Made by a program: the position numbers and the translations under genes. The notes under the pieces were generated by a model. The model saw nothing but the letters and a program-made list of their open reading frames with translations. It made no database searches and was not told where the DNA came from. A stretch of DNA of 41,038 nt, taken from positions 1 through 41,038 of the forward strand of contig JAKQDH010000214.1 in NCBI GenBank assembly GCA_029558835.1, given 5' to 3'. Position 1 is the first letter of the stretch. Each line of letters begins with the position of its first letter. This DNA is from Planctomycetota bacterium (GTDB lineage: Bacteria > Planctomycetota > Phycisphaerae > UBA1845). Shown here piece after piece: positions 16,851-25,526 of the stretch.

Positions 16851-16889
16851 GCCACTCCGGGGGGCCGACGCCCCTTCCTTCACAGGCTG

Positions 16890-18830
16890 CTAGGGGCCCT
16901 TTGTGGGTCCGGGCGGGCGGGGCGTGGGCCTGGGTCTCTCCTCGGCCTTGGGTGTCGGGCGCCACACGCGGTCCCGGTTCACCTTCCGATCAGGACTGGA
17001 AAGGTCCAAGTCCAGTACACGTTCAAAAACGTTGCCCTCATCATCGACAAAGGTAACGACGGTCGAGGTCGCCGAACGGTCGAACTTCACACCCCCACGC
17101 CCGACGTCCTTCCGGACCCGTAGCGGGTAGCCGAAGTCGATATCCAGCACCATGACCCCGGTCTCGAAGCTGACTTGGGGCCGGTCCACCCCGAACGGGT
17201 CGCCGGGGATGGGAACCTCCACCCGGCTCTCATCGCGGAGCACATCCCCAATGCTGGCGTCACCGCGGGATCTGACCCAGACGCCCTCGAACCAGCGATA
17301 CAGCTCAGCCCGGACTCGCTCACCCCGTTCTTCCGCTGTCGTCAGGTAAAACGTAACGTCCGGCTCGATGTGGACGGGATCGGATGGTTCCGACCACGGG
17401 CCCGCAAGGGCGATCCTCGCGGCATCCTCCGGCTGGGCCAGCCACTGCGGTTGACCGGCGTACTGGTTGAGCAGAACCGTACGGATGCGGTACTGATAAG
17501 TCCTGCCGCTCCGCAGCCCGCCGCTGAGGTCATGGGCCCAAACCTCCTGGGTGGGCAGCAACGCGCGGGCCGGCGCCGTCGGCGTCGTGGGCGACGGGGT
17601 GCCGGGCTCCGCGCCCCCCCCCTTCCTGCGGTCGATCTCCCGGCGAATGTCGCGCTCGAGCTGGGCCGCCTCCGCCATCAGACGCTTCGCCTTGGCTTTG
17701 TCGGCGCCGGTCGCACCGGGGTTGTTGATGATCTCAACGTAGGAGTTCTGAGCCCGAATGGCATCATTGAGCGACCGCTCGCTCTTGGCCTTCTCGTACG
17801 AGGCCTCCGCGTCCTTGAACAGTTGGGCGACCTTCTCCTGAGGGGTGAGTTCCCGGATGGGCTCGGCCTTCTGCACGAGCCCCTGGCATTCCGGATACAG
17901 GCACTCCGGAACGGCCGACGGCGGTTCCTTGGGGCTGAGGAGTTCATCGTCCTGACGCATGAGGTCGGTGACGGTGAACCCCGACCACAGGGGCGTCTTC
18001 CACGCAGCGCCGTTGAGCACGCTGGGGAACAGCGGTCGCAACACTTCCCGCCGCAACTTGGGCTGATTGACTGCCTCCAGGTAGCTTTCCAGCGCACGAA
18101 GCTGCTCGGTCGGGGTGTAACGACGGTCGCCCTCCGTCGAAACGGTGAGCTTCGGCTGTTTGGGCGGGTTCATCAACATGAACGGCTCAACGGTCACCCA
18201 GTCCTCCTCCAACCATTGACCGTCGGGTCGGAGCGCGCGGCGCTGAATCTCCGTACCCAGCACGACGACATCCTCGCGGCCGGGGTGATACGCGCTCTTG
18301 TGCCGCCGCAGTTGCTCAATCCGGTTGAAAAGAGAGGTGATGGTAGCCCAGTTCACGGGCTCCTTCACGGTCACCGTCTGACCGCCCACCTGGCGGTCCA
18401 CCACAAACGTGCTGCGCCCCGTGAGGACGATGGGTTTAGGCAGGGGGACCGGGTCCACGAGTTCGACCGTGGCCCCCCCCGTGACGCGGTCGACCACCGG
18501 CACCGGTGGCTGCCACACGGCGACGGGGGGAAGGTCCGTGTTCAGAGCCTCGGCCGCGAACGGGTCCAGCGCGGCCTTGAAGCTGGGCAGCAGTGGCTCA
18601 GCCGGCTCGACGGTCGGCTCATGGCTGGCGAGCCGCTGCCGGACGTCGGCCGCCTTGGCCGCGATCTTCTCGTCGATGGTACCGGGCGTCACCGACTCGT
18701 TAGAGAGTTCAATGTGGTTGGGTGAGGTGATCAAAAACCGAGCGACCACGCCGATAAGGATCAGGCCGGCAATCGCCAGCACGCCTTTTTCGGCGTGCCG
18801 TTCGATCGGGTTAACCAACTGCTTGGCCAT
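16890..18830 (-). CDS. Membrane-anchored protein of the pilus-like cluster, function unknown
   Basis: The protein has 646 residues. After a short basic start (MAKQLVNPIERHAEKG) there is one membrane helix (about 17-35). The remaining 600 residues should lie in the periplasm. They contain a central helical, charged region (about 370-430) with Lys/Glu/Arg-rich stretches, a GGLRSGRTYQYRIRTVLLNQ strand region that recalls a fibronectin III-like fold, and a Pro/Arg-rich tail. Two cysteines are close together (ECLYPEC). The position between the PilO-like protein and the secretin suggests an inner-membrane or periplasmic connector such as PilP or GspC, or Amuc_1099, but no similarity to those is evident. 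ATG 18830 has GGAG at about 8 bases; an upstream GTG at 18839 is less likely. A promoter candidate lies at 18908-18936. Confidence 0.7.
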   Translation of the reverse strand: MAKQLVNPIERHAEKGVLAIAGLILIGVVARFLITSPNHIELSNESVTPGTIDEKIAAKAADVRQRLASHEPTVEPAEPLLPSFKAALDPFAAEALNTDLPPVAVWQPPVPVVDRVTGGATVELVDPVPLPKPIVLTGRSTFVVDRQVGGQTVTVKEPVNWATITSLFNRIEQLRRHKSAYHPGREDVVVLGTEIQRRALRPDGQWLEEDWVTVEPFMLMNPPKQPKLTVSTEGDRRYTPTEQLRALESYLEAVNQPKLRREVLRPLFPSVLNGAAWKTPLWSGFTVTDLMRQDDELLSPKEPPSAVPECLYPECQGLVQKAEPIRELTPQEKVAQLFKDAEASYEKAKSERSLNDAIRAQNSYVEIINNPGATGADKAKAKRLMAEAAQLERDIRREIDRRKGGGAEPGTPSPTTPTAPARALLPTQEVWAHDLSGGLRSGRTYQYRIRTVLLNQYAGQPQWLAQPEDAARIALAGPWSEPSDPVHIEPDVTFYLTTAEERGERVRAELYRWFEGVWVRSRGDASIGDVLRDESRVEVPIPGDPFGVDRPQVSFETGVMVLDIDFGYPLRVRKDVGRGGVKFDRSATSTVVTFVDDEGNVFERVLDLDLSSPDRKVNRDRVWRPTPKAEERPRPTPRPPGPTKGP

Positions 18831-19200
18831 CGCTGCCACTCCGAGACATCTGGGATGATCGGGCCGTACTGCCCCGCAGAGGGTGCCTCGGGGCCGGCGC
18901 CACAGTCCTTATAACCTTGTCACGGCTTGTGCTGAACAGCTCCAACGCACCGGGCAACCGACCGGCGACGCAGGGTGGCGTGGCCAAACGCAGCGCCGCC
19001 ATTCCCGTTCGCGTACCCGACGCTGCCCCCTGCGACAGCGTGCCGCCGTCTTCGGCTTGGGCACGCCACTCTCCCCGTCTCCTATTTGCGTCGCCCGATT
19101 CAGCGCCCCGGAGGCCACGTCGCGGATTCCCTGCCCCCGGTTCACCACGCCCAGGAGCCCCGGCGGTAACACCGCAGCCGGGAGCCGCCAGGCGGAAACC
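18831..19200. other. Spacer inside the pilus-like cluster with a promoter candidate
   Basis: No supported gene. A TATAAG/TTCAGC pair on the minus strand sits at 18908-18936; the rest is GC-rich and unassigned. The length argues that the cluster is read from more than one promoter. Confidence 0.4.
18908..18936 (-). promoter_or_regulatory. Putative promoter of the 646-residue membrane protein gene
   Basis: TTCAGC (18936-18931) and TATAAG (18913-18908, five of six) are 17 bases apart on the minus strand. The leader would be about 70 bases to ATG 18830. Confidence 0.4.
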
Positions 19201-20451
19201 TCACGGTGCCTCCGGCGCAGCCGCCGCCTCCAGGCCGAGGCCCTCGAGCACCACGGCCGGGATCAGCGGACGGAACACCTCCTCCAACAGGATGGTCTCG
19301 CCGTCCAGTACCACGTTCACCACCGGCTCCTGGCCGTAGACCTTGCCGCGCATCGTGCGGTTAATCGGCTCGGCGACGTACGCCACGCGCAAGACGGTAT
19401 GGAACCGGTCGGCGCTGAGCTTGGCCACGAGCCTGAGGAGGTCGCGTTGGTCCATAATCAGGTGGGCCGTGAACTGCACGACGTAGAGCAGAGCGGGTTC
19501 GGTTTCGGAATGCGTGAACACCAACTTGCCGCTCGTCGGGGGCAGCGCTTCCTTGTAGCCGCCGGCCTCGTAGCCGGCGGCCGCGTCGTCCTCGGCGGTA
19601 ATGAAGCCAAGCGATACGCGGAGCGAGATGATGTCCTTGACGGGCAGATTGCCCACCCAGGGTGTCTCGTTCGCCGCCTCGAGTCGCTCGGCGGCTTCCT
19701 GGTTGAGGCTGGCAATGGCGCGCAGGATGTCCTGCTGGATCCACAGCCCGACCTGGGCCCACCACGCCTCCTCCAGAGTGGGAATCCGCTCGACTTCCGC
19801 CTCATAGAAGGCAGCGTGAAAATCCAGGGAGGGGACGTAGTCCTGCGACGCTCTGTCCAGGGGGGGATTGGCATAGCAGTAGATCCGCCGGGCGGCAGCC
19901 AGTTGGGCCCGGGCGGCGGGATCGGCGCGTGCCCCGCTCGTGGTCAGCACCCCTGCGGGAGTAAACGGGGGCTCGGGGGCGCTCGTCGCGCCTGCCTCCT
20001 GTCGGGGGGCGAGTTGCCTTTCGAGTTCTTCCTGCGTGATCACGTCGCGCATGTCCTGGATGTCACGGATGCCGGCGGGCTGGCCTGCATTCACTGTTTC
20101 CAGCAGCGTCTTCATCGTCTGGCGGTACTTGAGGCGAAACTCGCGCAGGGCCTCGAAGGAACCGGCCGGGAAGACGTCTCGCACCAGCGGCTCGTATCCG
20201 TACAGCTCTTTTGCACGCGCGAGCACCGCCTGGTAGTCCTCCACGATCGCCTCGATGCGCTGCCGCTGCGCCTCGATGCTGCGCTCGTTGACCGGGCGCA
20301 GGGCGCCGAGCTGCTCGTACAGCGTCCGGGCTTCCTCCATGCGTGCCACGACCTTGGGCATGGCGCGCAGACCCGTCACCCCGAGGGCAATGCCGGCCAG
20401 GGCGGCCACCCCACAGATGATGAAGAACAGATGACGTCGCAGTAAGTCCAT
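19201..20451 (-). CDS. PilO/GspM-like (Amuc_1100-like) inner-membrane protein
   Basis: The protein has 416 residues. A short N-terminus (MDLLRRH) and one membrane helix (8-27) are followed by a coiled coil (about 33-85) and a periplasmic region ending in a ferredoxin-like fold. In that fold LLYVVQFTAHLIMDQRDLLR is the typical strand-helix of PilO/GspM proteins, followed by HTVLRVAYVAE. Such proteins pair with PilN in the alignment subcomplex. The position directly after PilM-PilN (40 bases) supports this. In Akkermansia the structurally related Amuc_1100 sits in a similar PilM/secretin cluster. ATG 20451 has AAAGG about 9 bases upstream; the frame is open to 20571 but overlaps the pilM stop. 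The fold assignment is inference from pattern and position. Confidence 0.7.
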   Translation of the reverse strand: MDLLRRHLFFIICGVAALAGIALGVTGLRAMPKVVARMEEARTLYEQLGALRPVNERSIEAQRQRIEAIVEDYQAVLARAKELYGYEPLVRDVFPAGSFEALREFRLKYRQTMKTLLETVNAGQPAGIRDIQDMRDVITQEELERQLAPRQEAGATSAPEPPFTPAGVLTTSGARADPAARAQLAAARRIYCYANPPLDRASQDYVPSLDFHAAFYEAEVERIPTLEEAWWAQVGLWIQQDILRAIASLNQEAAERLEAANETPWVGNLPVKDIISLRVSLGFITAEDDAAAGYEAGGYKEALPPTSGKLVFTHSETEPALLYVVQFTAHLIMDQRDLLRLVAKLSADRFHTVLRVAYVAEPINRTMRGKVYGQEPVVNVVLDGETILLEEVFRPLIPAVVLEGLGLEAAAAPEAP

Positions 20452-20491
20452 ACACGGCACCTTTCGTTCCAGGAGAGCGACGCCCGCTCCA

Positions 20492-22555
20492 CTACGGCTC
20501 CGGGGCACCCTCGGGGGCTTCCCCTTCCGCTTCCTCGCCCTCCGGCTGCGGGAAGTCTTCCATGACCACATCGAACTGGATGAAGAACTCCCAGTCCTCG
20601 AGAATGGGCTCGTTCGTGATCGGGTCGAGCGTGCCCGCCTCGGCCGTCGGGGCGACCGCAGTTACGTCCGCGAGGTCGTCCACTCCCCGCCCCCCCCGAC
20701 CGGGGATCCCGGCGCCTTCCCCACGAACCGAGTCCGCCGCGACGCGCCGGGCTTCGAGCAGATGCACGCGATTGATGAAGAAGCCGGTGCCCGGCCGCCG
20801 CCCGTTCTTCCGCAGGTTCTGCATGAACGTCTCGTCGATGAACCGCGAACCGCCCTTGTTCGGCGCAACGCAGGTCACCTCGCAGATGAAACCGGGCAGC
20901 GAGTCGCCTGACGTAGCGCTTCCGCTATACACCTGATCCTTCGACTGCGTGATGTTCGTTTCCCAGTCGTAGCTGTGTACGTCGAAGACGTACCGCATCT
21001 CCAGCGACTTGATGAACACCTGCGTGCGCTCGTCGCGGGGGACGGGGTCGCTCCGCAGGGCAGCCGCCAGGGCGGTCGGGCTGTCGGCCTCACCCAGGGG
21101 GCCCTCAGGACGCGGTACCGACGCATGGATCGCACGCAAGAGGGCGGGGACCACGGTCTTGTGCCGCTGCAACGCAATAAGCTTTGCCGCGCGCGTCCGC
21201 TCCTCCTCCCCACCCCCGCTAAGACCGTTCAGCACCTTCGTGAGCGCCTGTCCCGCCTCAAGCACCTCCCGGGCACGAGCCCGTGGGGAGAGGCTGCGGT
21301 CCGGCCCGTTGGCAATAATGCCGGGGGCTTGTTCAGGGGACACCAGGACCGCATCAGCGCCCGCGGCCGCCGCAGACAGGGCCCGCATGTCCGCCGATTG
21401 CCGAAACCAGATCAACGCCCCGGCCAGCACGAGGCAGGCGGCCGCCGCCGCGAAGCTCGGCCGCTTCTTACGCCATACCACCTGCTTGGCAATCTCGATC
21501 GGCAGGAGGTTCGTCGTCACCTTGGCAAGATCAAGCCCCTGCAGCGCCAGACCATACGCCACGGCATACGCGGGCAAATGCTCCTGAAACCGCTCCAGCT
21601 CCGGCGCGGCCGTCGTCAGAAGGTTCTTGAACGCCTCCGGCTTCTCCACCGGCATGCCCAGGTTCTGTTCCAGGTACTTCTGCAAGCCGGGCAGCGAGAT
21701 TGCGTCCCCCGACCCCACGACCTTCTCGATCTCCGCGTCGCGATGCGTGGACAGATAGAACCCGATGGACCGCTGCAGTTCCTGCACCAGGTCGGCGAAG
21801 ACGGGGCGCATGGCCTGGAAGATCTGCCGCCCGTACTTGCTCGTGGCGGCCGAACGCTTCAGGCTCTCCGCCCGCACGAACGACAGCTTGAAGGACTTCA
21901 CCAATGCCTCGGTGAAGTTGTTGCCCCCCAAGGCGAGGCTGCGCGTCCAGAGTGAATCCGGCGTGGCGATGACCAGGTCCGTCGTCTCCGCGCCGATGTC
22001 GAGCAGCACCGTGGTGTCCTTGCCGAGCTGACCATCGAACACCGCCATGTTGTACAGCGCCAGGGGCCCCGACTGCACCGCAATCGGCTCGATGGCCGCC
22101 TGCTCGAAGTACAGCAGGTGCTCCCGGACCAGCTCCCGCTTCATCGCGAAGATTCCGACCTCCACGTCGGGGTAGTCCGGGCGTTGCAGGGTCTGGTAGT
22201 CCCAGATCACCTCATCCATGTCGAACGGAATCTGCTGGTCCGCCTCGTACCGGACGATGTCGGGAATCTTCTTAGGCTGCACCGGCGGCAACTTGGTAAA
22301 CCGCGCCAGCGTGTGCTGTCCGGGAACGCCCACCACGACCTGGTCCCGCGTGATGTCGTTACGGGAAAGGAACTTCTCCAGGGCGGCACTGATCAGCGCG
22401 GGACGGTCCGCATCGGGCTGCGAGAGAATCTTGGCATGTTCAACGTACTCGTGCGCCACCAGCTCGACCTTGCCCTCCGGCGCCATCCGCAGCCGGACGG
22501 CCTTCAGGGCGCAACGCCCGATGTCGATGCCCCAGACGTTCTGTGGACCGGCCAT
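20492..22555 (-). CDS. pilM: PilM-PilN fusion protein (actin-like ATPase plus membrane-anchored PilN-like part)
   Basis: The protein has 687 residues. Residues 1-345 are a complete PilM of the actin/FtsA fold, with GIDIG (9-13) and VLLDIGAETTDLVI (183-196) as the two phosphate loops, and GSGDAISLPGL (281-291) near the adenosine pocket. The motif TTNLLPIEI at 347-355 is the cytoplasmic start of a PilN, followed by a basic stretch and a membrane helix (about 367-384), so PilM and PilN are fused. The remaining 300 residues are periplasmic, with a predicted linker, a folded part around DERTQVFIKSLEMRYVFDV and an acidic Pro/Glu tail. In most bacteria PilM binds the PilN tail as two separate chains; fusion would fix this 1:1. 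ATG 22555 follows GGAGG (spacing about 9). It is the first gene of the cluster and is divergent from mtaB. Confidence 0.85.
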   Translation of the reverse strand: MAGPQNVWGIDIGRCALKAVRLRMAPEGKVELVAHEYVEHAKILSQPDADRPALISAALEKFLSRNDITRDQVVVGVPGQHTLARFTKLPPVQPKKIPDIVRYEADQQIPFDMDEVIWDYQTLQRPDYPDVEVGIFAMKRELVREHLLYFEQAAIEPIAVQSGPLALYNMAVFDGQLGKDTTVLLDIGAETTDLVIATPDSLWTRSLALGGNNFTEALVKSFKLSFVRAESLKRSAATSKYGRQIFQAMRPVFADLVQELQRSIGFYLSTHRDAEIEKVVGSGDAISLPGLQKYLEQNLGMPVEKPEAFKNLLTTAAPELERFQEHLPAYAVAYGLALQGLDLAKVTTNLLPIEIAKQVVWRKKRPSFAAAAACLVLAGALIWFRQSADMRALSAAAAGADAVLVSPEQAPGIIANGPDRSLSPRARAREVLEAGQALTKVLNGLSGGGEEERTRAAKLIALQRHKTVVPALLRAIHASVPRPEGPLGEADSPTALAAALRSDPVPRDERTQVFIKSLEMRYVFDVHSYDWETNITQSKDQVYSGSATSGDSLPGFICEVTCVAPNKGGSRFIDETFMQNLRKNGRRPGTGFFINRVHLLEARRVAADSVRGEGAGIPGRGGRGVDDLADVTAVAPTAEAGTLDPITNEPILEDWEFFIQFDVVMEDFPQPEGEEAEGEAPEGAPEP

Positions 22556-22623
22556 CAGCAGAACCTCCGCTCGAACCGCGTGCCTGATACCGCCTCGGGG
22601 ACCGCCCCGGGCGACAGCGGACA

Positions 22624-22651
22624 TTGCTCCGCCCGCCGGGGCTGGTACAGT
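22624..22651 (+). promoter_or_regulatory. mtaB: Putative mtaB promoter predicting a nearly leaderless mRNA
   Basis: TTGCTC (22624-22629) and TACAGT (22646-22651) are 16 bases apart, with TGG before the -10. Transcription would start near 22658, two bases before ATG 22660, which has no ribosome site. Confidence 0.4.
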
Positions 22652-22659
22652 GCCCGGCT

Positions 22660-24177
22660 ATGGGTGCCAAGTATCGGGTGACTTCGCTGGGCTGTAAAGT
22701 CAATCAGTACGAAGCCCAGCACCTCCGCGAGGCGCTGGAAGGGTTCGGACTGACGCCGGCGGGTCCCGGCGAACCACCCGACCTCGCGGTCGTCAACACC
22801 TGCGCGGTCACCTCGACGGCCGCCCGCAAGAGCCGGCAAGCCATTCGCCGGGCCGCCGCCTGCCGAACGCCGGTTCTCGTCGTCGGTTGCAGCACGCCCG
22901 GCGAGGCCGAGCGCCTGCGCCGCCTGCCGGGTGTCTGCGCGGTGCTCGGTCACGATGTTCCCTTGCCCACCGCGTTGCACGATCTACTCGTCCAGAAGCT
23001 GGGATTCGAGCCGCCGGGGTCTACGCGCGCGCAGGAGCCACTCGAAACCTGCGTCGCCGTCGAGCATCCGGCTGCCCCGGAAAATGACGGATGGATGATG
23101 CCCGAAACACGGCAGGGCACCAGGCAGGAAGCCCGTCGGCGGGCACAACTCACTATGCCGATTATCAGCCCCCCGGCAGACGATGTCAAGTCCGGGCGGA
23201 CGCTCGACGCGTCCATCCGTCGCTTCGACGGCCATCAACGGGCGTTTCTGAAAGTGCAGGACGGCTGCGACGCCAACTGCACCTACTGCATCATCCCGAA
23301 GCTGCGCCCGGTCCTGCGCTGGAAGCCCATCCCCCGGGCCGTGCAGGAGGTTGCGGACCTGGTGGCTGCCGGCCACCGCGAGATCGTCGTCTCGGGCATC
23401 TTCCTGGGGGCCTACGGTCGGGCGACCGCCCGCGCAGAACGCCTGCGTGAGACCGGCAGGCCGCTCGCGGACCTCGTCGCGGCCCTGGCGCAGGTGCCCG
23501 GGCTGGCCCGCTTACGCCTCTCCAGCCTCGAACCCGGGGACGTGGATGAGGCGTTGCTGGCGGTGCTCGCAGGGTACCCGGCCTGCGTACCCCACCTGCA
23601 CCTGCCTCTGCAATCCGGCAGCGCCCGCACCCTGCGCCGCATGGGGCGGCAGTACGGACCGGGCGACTACCTGGACCTGCTCGACCGCGTGCGCTGCGGG
23701 CTCGACCGCCCCGCCCTGACCACCGACGTGATCGTGGGCTTCCCCGGCGAGAGTGAGGAGGACTTCGCGGCCACCCTCCAACTGGCCGAGCGGGCGGGGT
23801 TTGTGAAGATCCACGCGTTTCCGTTCAGCCCGCGGGCGGGGACGGCCGCCGCCCGCCGGTCCCCGGACTTCGTGGACGGTACGCTCGTGCGGACGCGGAT
23901 GGCCCGGCTGGCGGAGCTGGAGGCGTCCACGTCGTTGGCGTTTCGCCGGCAGTTCGTCGGCCGGACGGAACGCGTGCTGGTCGAACGCCGCATCGAGCGC
24001 CCCGGGCAGCCGCCGGTGTGCGTCGGCCACGCCGACCGGTACTTCCCGGTCGAGTTCACGGCGGGCGCGCTTGAACCAGGAGCCGTAGTGTCGGTCTGCA
24101 TCGAGCACGTGGACAATCTGGTGACCCGGGGGCGTCTCGAAGAGCGGAATGATGAATGCAGAAGTAAGAATGAATAA
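22660..24177 (+). CDS. mtaB: tRNA (N6-threonylcarbamoyladenosine(37)-C2)-methylthiotransferase MtaB
   Basis: This 505-residue radical-SAM enzyme adds a methylthio group to t6A at position 37 of tRNAs reading ANN codons. The N-terminal UPF0004 domain has its three cluster cysteines: Cys12 in SLGCKVNQYE, Cys48 in NTCAVT and Cys77 in VVGCSTP. The radical SAM cluster is Cys203, Cys207 and Cys210 in GCDANCTYC. LHLPLQSGS and DVIVGFPGE follow, and a TRAM-like tRNA-binding domain closes the protein (about 430-500). It is longer than the usual 430-450 residues because of an unusual linker at about 136-175 and a tail, NDECRSKNE, encoded by a dispersed repeat (24151-24175) that also supplies the stop. 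ATG 22660 lacks a ribosome site, but a promoter just upstream suggests leaderless initiation. Confidence 0.9.
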   Translation: MGAKYRVTSLGCKVNQYEAQHLREALEGFGLTPAGPGEPPDLAVVNTCAVTSTAARKSRQAIRRAAACRTPVLVVGCSTPGEAERLRRLPGVCAVLGHDVPLPTALHDLLVQKLGFEPPGSTRAQEPLETCVAVEHPAAPENDGWMMPETRQGTRQEARRRAQLTMPIISPPADDVKSGRTLDASIRRFDGHQRAFLKVQDGCDANCTYCIIPKLRPVLRWKPIPRAVQEVADLVAAGHREIVVSGIFLGAYGRATARAERLRETGRPLADLVAALAQVPGLARLRLSSLEPGDVDEALLAVLAGYPACVPHLHLPLQSGSARTLRRMGRQYGPGDYLDLLDRVRCGLDRPALTTDVIVGFPGESEEDFAATLQLAERAGFVKIHAFPFSPRAGTAAARRSPDFVDGTLVRTRMARLAELEASTSLAFRRQFVGRTERVLVERRIERPGQPPVCVGHADRYFPVEFTAGALEPGAVVSVCIEHVDNLVTRGRLEERNDECRSKNE

Positions 24178-24233
24178 GGAGCAGACAGCGCTGCCCCTCG
24201 TGTTTCTGCATTCTGAATTCTGCATTCTGCATT
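24151..24233 (+). repeat. Structured period-7 repeat element copy 1, with GAATGCA-type arms and a variable core
   Basis: Left arm 24151-24163 (GATGAATGCAGAA) and right arm 24211-24233 (beginning TTCTGAATTCTGCATT) flank a core of about 47 bases. The arms are partly complementary, so a hairpin can form. The same two arms occur inverted at 40709-40769. The left arm encodes the last codons and stop of mtaB. Confidence 0.65.
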
Positions 24234-24257
24234 GACTTGCATGGAGGGCGTGCACGC

Positions 24258-25526
24258 ATGAACGTGACGTTGCACCGTTGGCGCTCATCGACATTCGTTG
24301 CCCGCGGGGCCGCAGGGTCGGCGGCCTTGCTCACGCTGCTCGGTGCCGCCGGGTTTGCCTGCTGCTCGCCCGCCCGCGCGGATGAGCTCTACATCAAGGG
24401 CGGCGTCATTGAAGGTCGCGTCGTGGACGAAACGCGCGACGGCGTCCGGATCGAAACGCCGACCGGGTTGCTTTTGGTGCCGCGCCCGGCCATCACCCGC
24501 ACCGTGCGCGGCGTCTCGCGGCTCGAACGCTATGCCGCCGAGCGTGGGAAAGTGCCCCTGACGGCCGCCCGGCATACGGAACTGGCCCGCTGGTGTGAGG
24601 AGGAAGGCTTGCGAGAACTGGCCCGCCAGCACGTCAAGGCGGCCCTCGAACTCGATCCGCTGCTGCCGGAGGCATTGAGGCTGGCCGGGTACGTGCCCCT
24701 CGGGGCGGTATGGTTGTATACCGGTCCGCCGGAGCCCGTTGCCGGGCAGCGACCTCAGTCAAAGCCTGACGCTATGGTCGAGAGTCTGATGATCGGCTGG
24801 CTGCGCCGCGTTCGCGCCATACAGGATACGTATTTCGCCCGCGGCAGCAGCGCCGACTCCATCACGACCGGTCGGCTTCAACTACTGAGTCTGAACGCGC
24901 CGCTGGTGATTCCGGCCGCCTGCCGATCGCTGGGTGCCGGCGACGCCGACGCCCGCACGCTCCTGGTCCAGATGCTCGGCGGGTTCGAGGAGGACGAGGC
25001 CCGGCTCAATCTTATGGTGCTGGCGCTGCTCGACCCCGAGGCCCAAGTGCGCGAGGCCGCGGCCATCGAACTCGCTCGGATCGGAGACGAGCGTTTCAGC
25101 GCCCTGTTGCGTGAGGCCCTGCGTTGCTCGACCGAAACGATTGTCCGCCGCGCGGCCGTCGCCCTGGGGACCATGCGGGACAAGTCGGCGACTGACGACC
25201 TGATCGCCGCGCTGTCCGCCCGCGCGGCGTCCGCGCCGCCCACCCCGGCCGGCCTCGCCCCCGAGAAACTGCTGAAGGCCATCACGGCCGCCTTCGCCAA
25301 GCCGATGCTGGTGCCGCTTACGGATGCGCCGTACCAGCGTCCCCCCGCGATCGTGCTGCCGAACTTCAACCAGTTCTGGTCCGCCGCGACCGACGCCGCC
25401 ACCGCCCCCACCGGCCGGCTGCGCTCCGAAGTCCAGGACGCCCTGATCCTCATCACCGGTGTCAACTTCGGCTTCGACGTGGAGGCCTGGCAGGAATGGC
25501 GCGGGCAGGGTTCGGACACCCCATAG
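24258..25526 (+). CDS. Exported HEAT-repeat protein
   Basis: The protein has 422 residues. A basic start and hydrophobic segment end at about SPARA, giving a Sec signal of roughly 40 residues. Next comes a short beta domain (ELYIKGGVIEGRVVDETRDG) of a kind frequent in exported planctomycete proteins, a TPR-like helix pair near 95-140, and then alpha-helical HEAT-like repeats (about 215-330), with ALLDPEAQVREAAAIELARI and RAAVALGTMRDKSATDDLIA as clear units. HEAT arrays bind other proteins, and no catalytic site is visible. ATG 24258 has GGAGG (24242-24246), a fairly long spacing; a TTG at 24237 would add seven residues. It lies 80 bases after mtaB with a repeat hairpin between them. The function is unknown. 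Confidence 0.75.
   Translation: MNVTLHRWRSSTFVARGAAGSAALLTLLGAAGFACCSPARADELYIKGGVIEGRVVDETRDGVRIETPTGLLLVPRPAITRTVRGVSRLERYAAERGKVPLTAARHTELARWCEEEGLRELARQHVKAALELDPLLPEALRLAGYVPLGAVWLYTGPPEPVAGQRPQSKPDAMVESLMIGWLRRVRAIQDTYFARGSSADSITTGRLQLLSLNAPLVIPAACRSLGAGDADARTLLVQMLGGFEEDEARLNLMVLALLDPEAQVREAAAIELARIGDERFSALLREALRCSTETIVRRAAVALGTMRDKSATDDLIAALSARAASAPPTPAGLAPEKLLKAITAAFAKPMLVPLTDAPYQRPPAIVLPNFNQFWSAATDAATAPTGRLRSEVQDALILITGVNFGFDVEAWQEWRGQGSDTP

Larger units (their letters stand above)
16641..16889. other. Spacer upstream of the secretin gene holding promoter, leader hairpin and a short repeat
   Basis: It contains no gene. It holds the promoter pair at 16822-16850, an inverted repeat at 16807-16821 and a GGGGCCGACGC-type repeat at 16859-16878. 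Confidence 0.45.
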
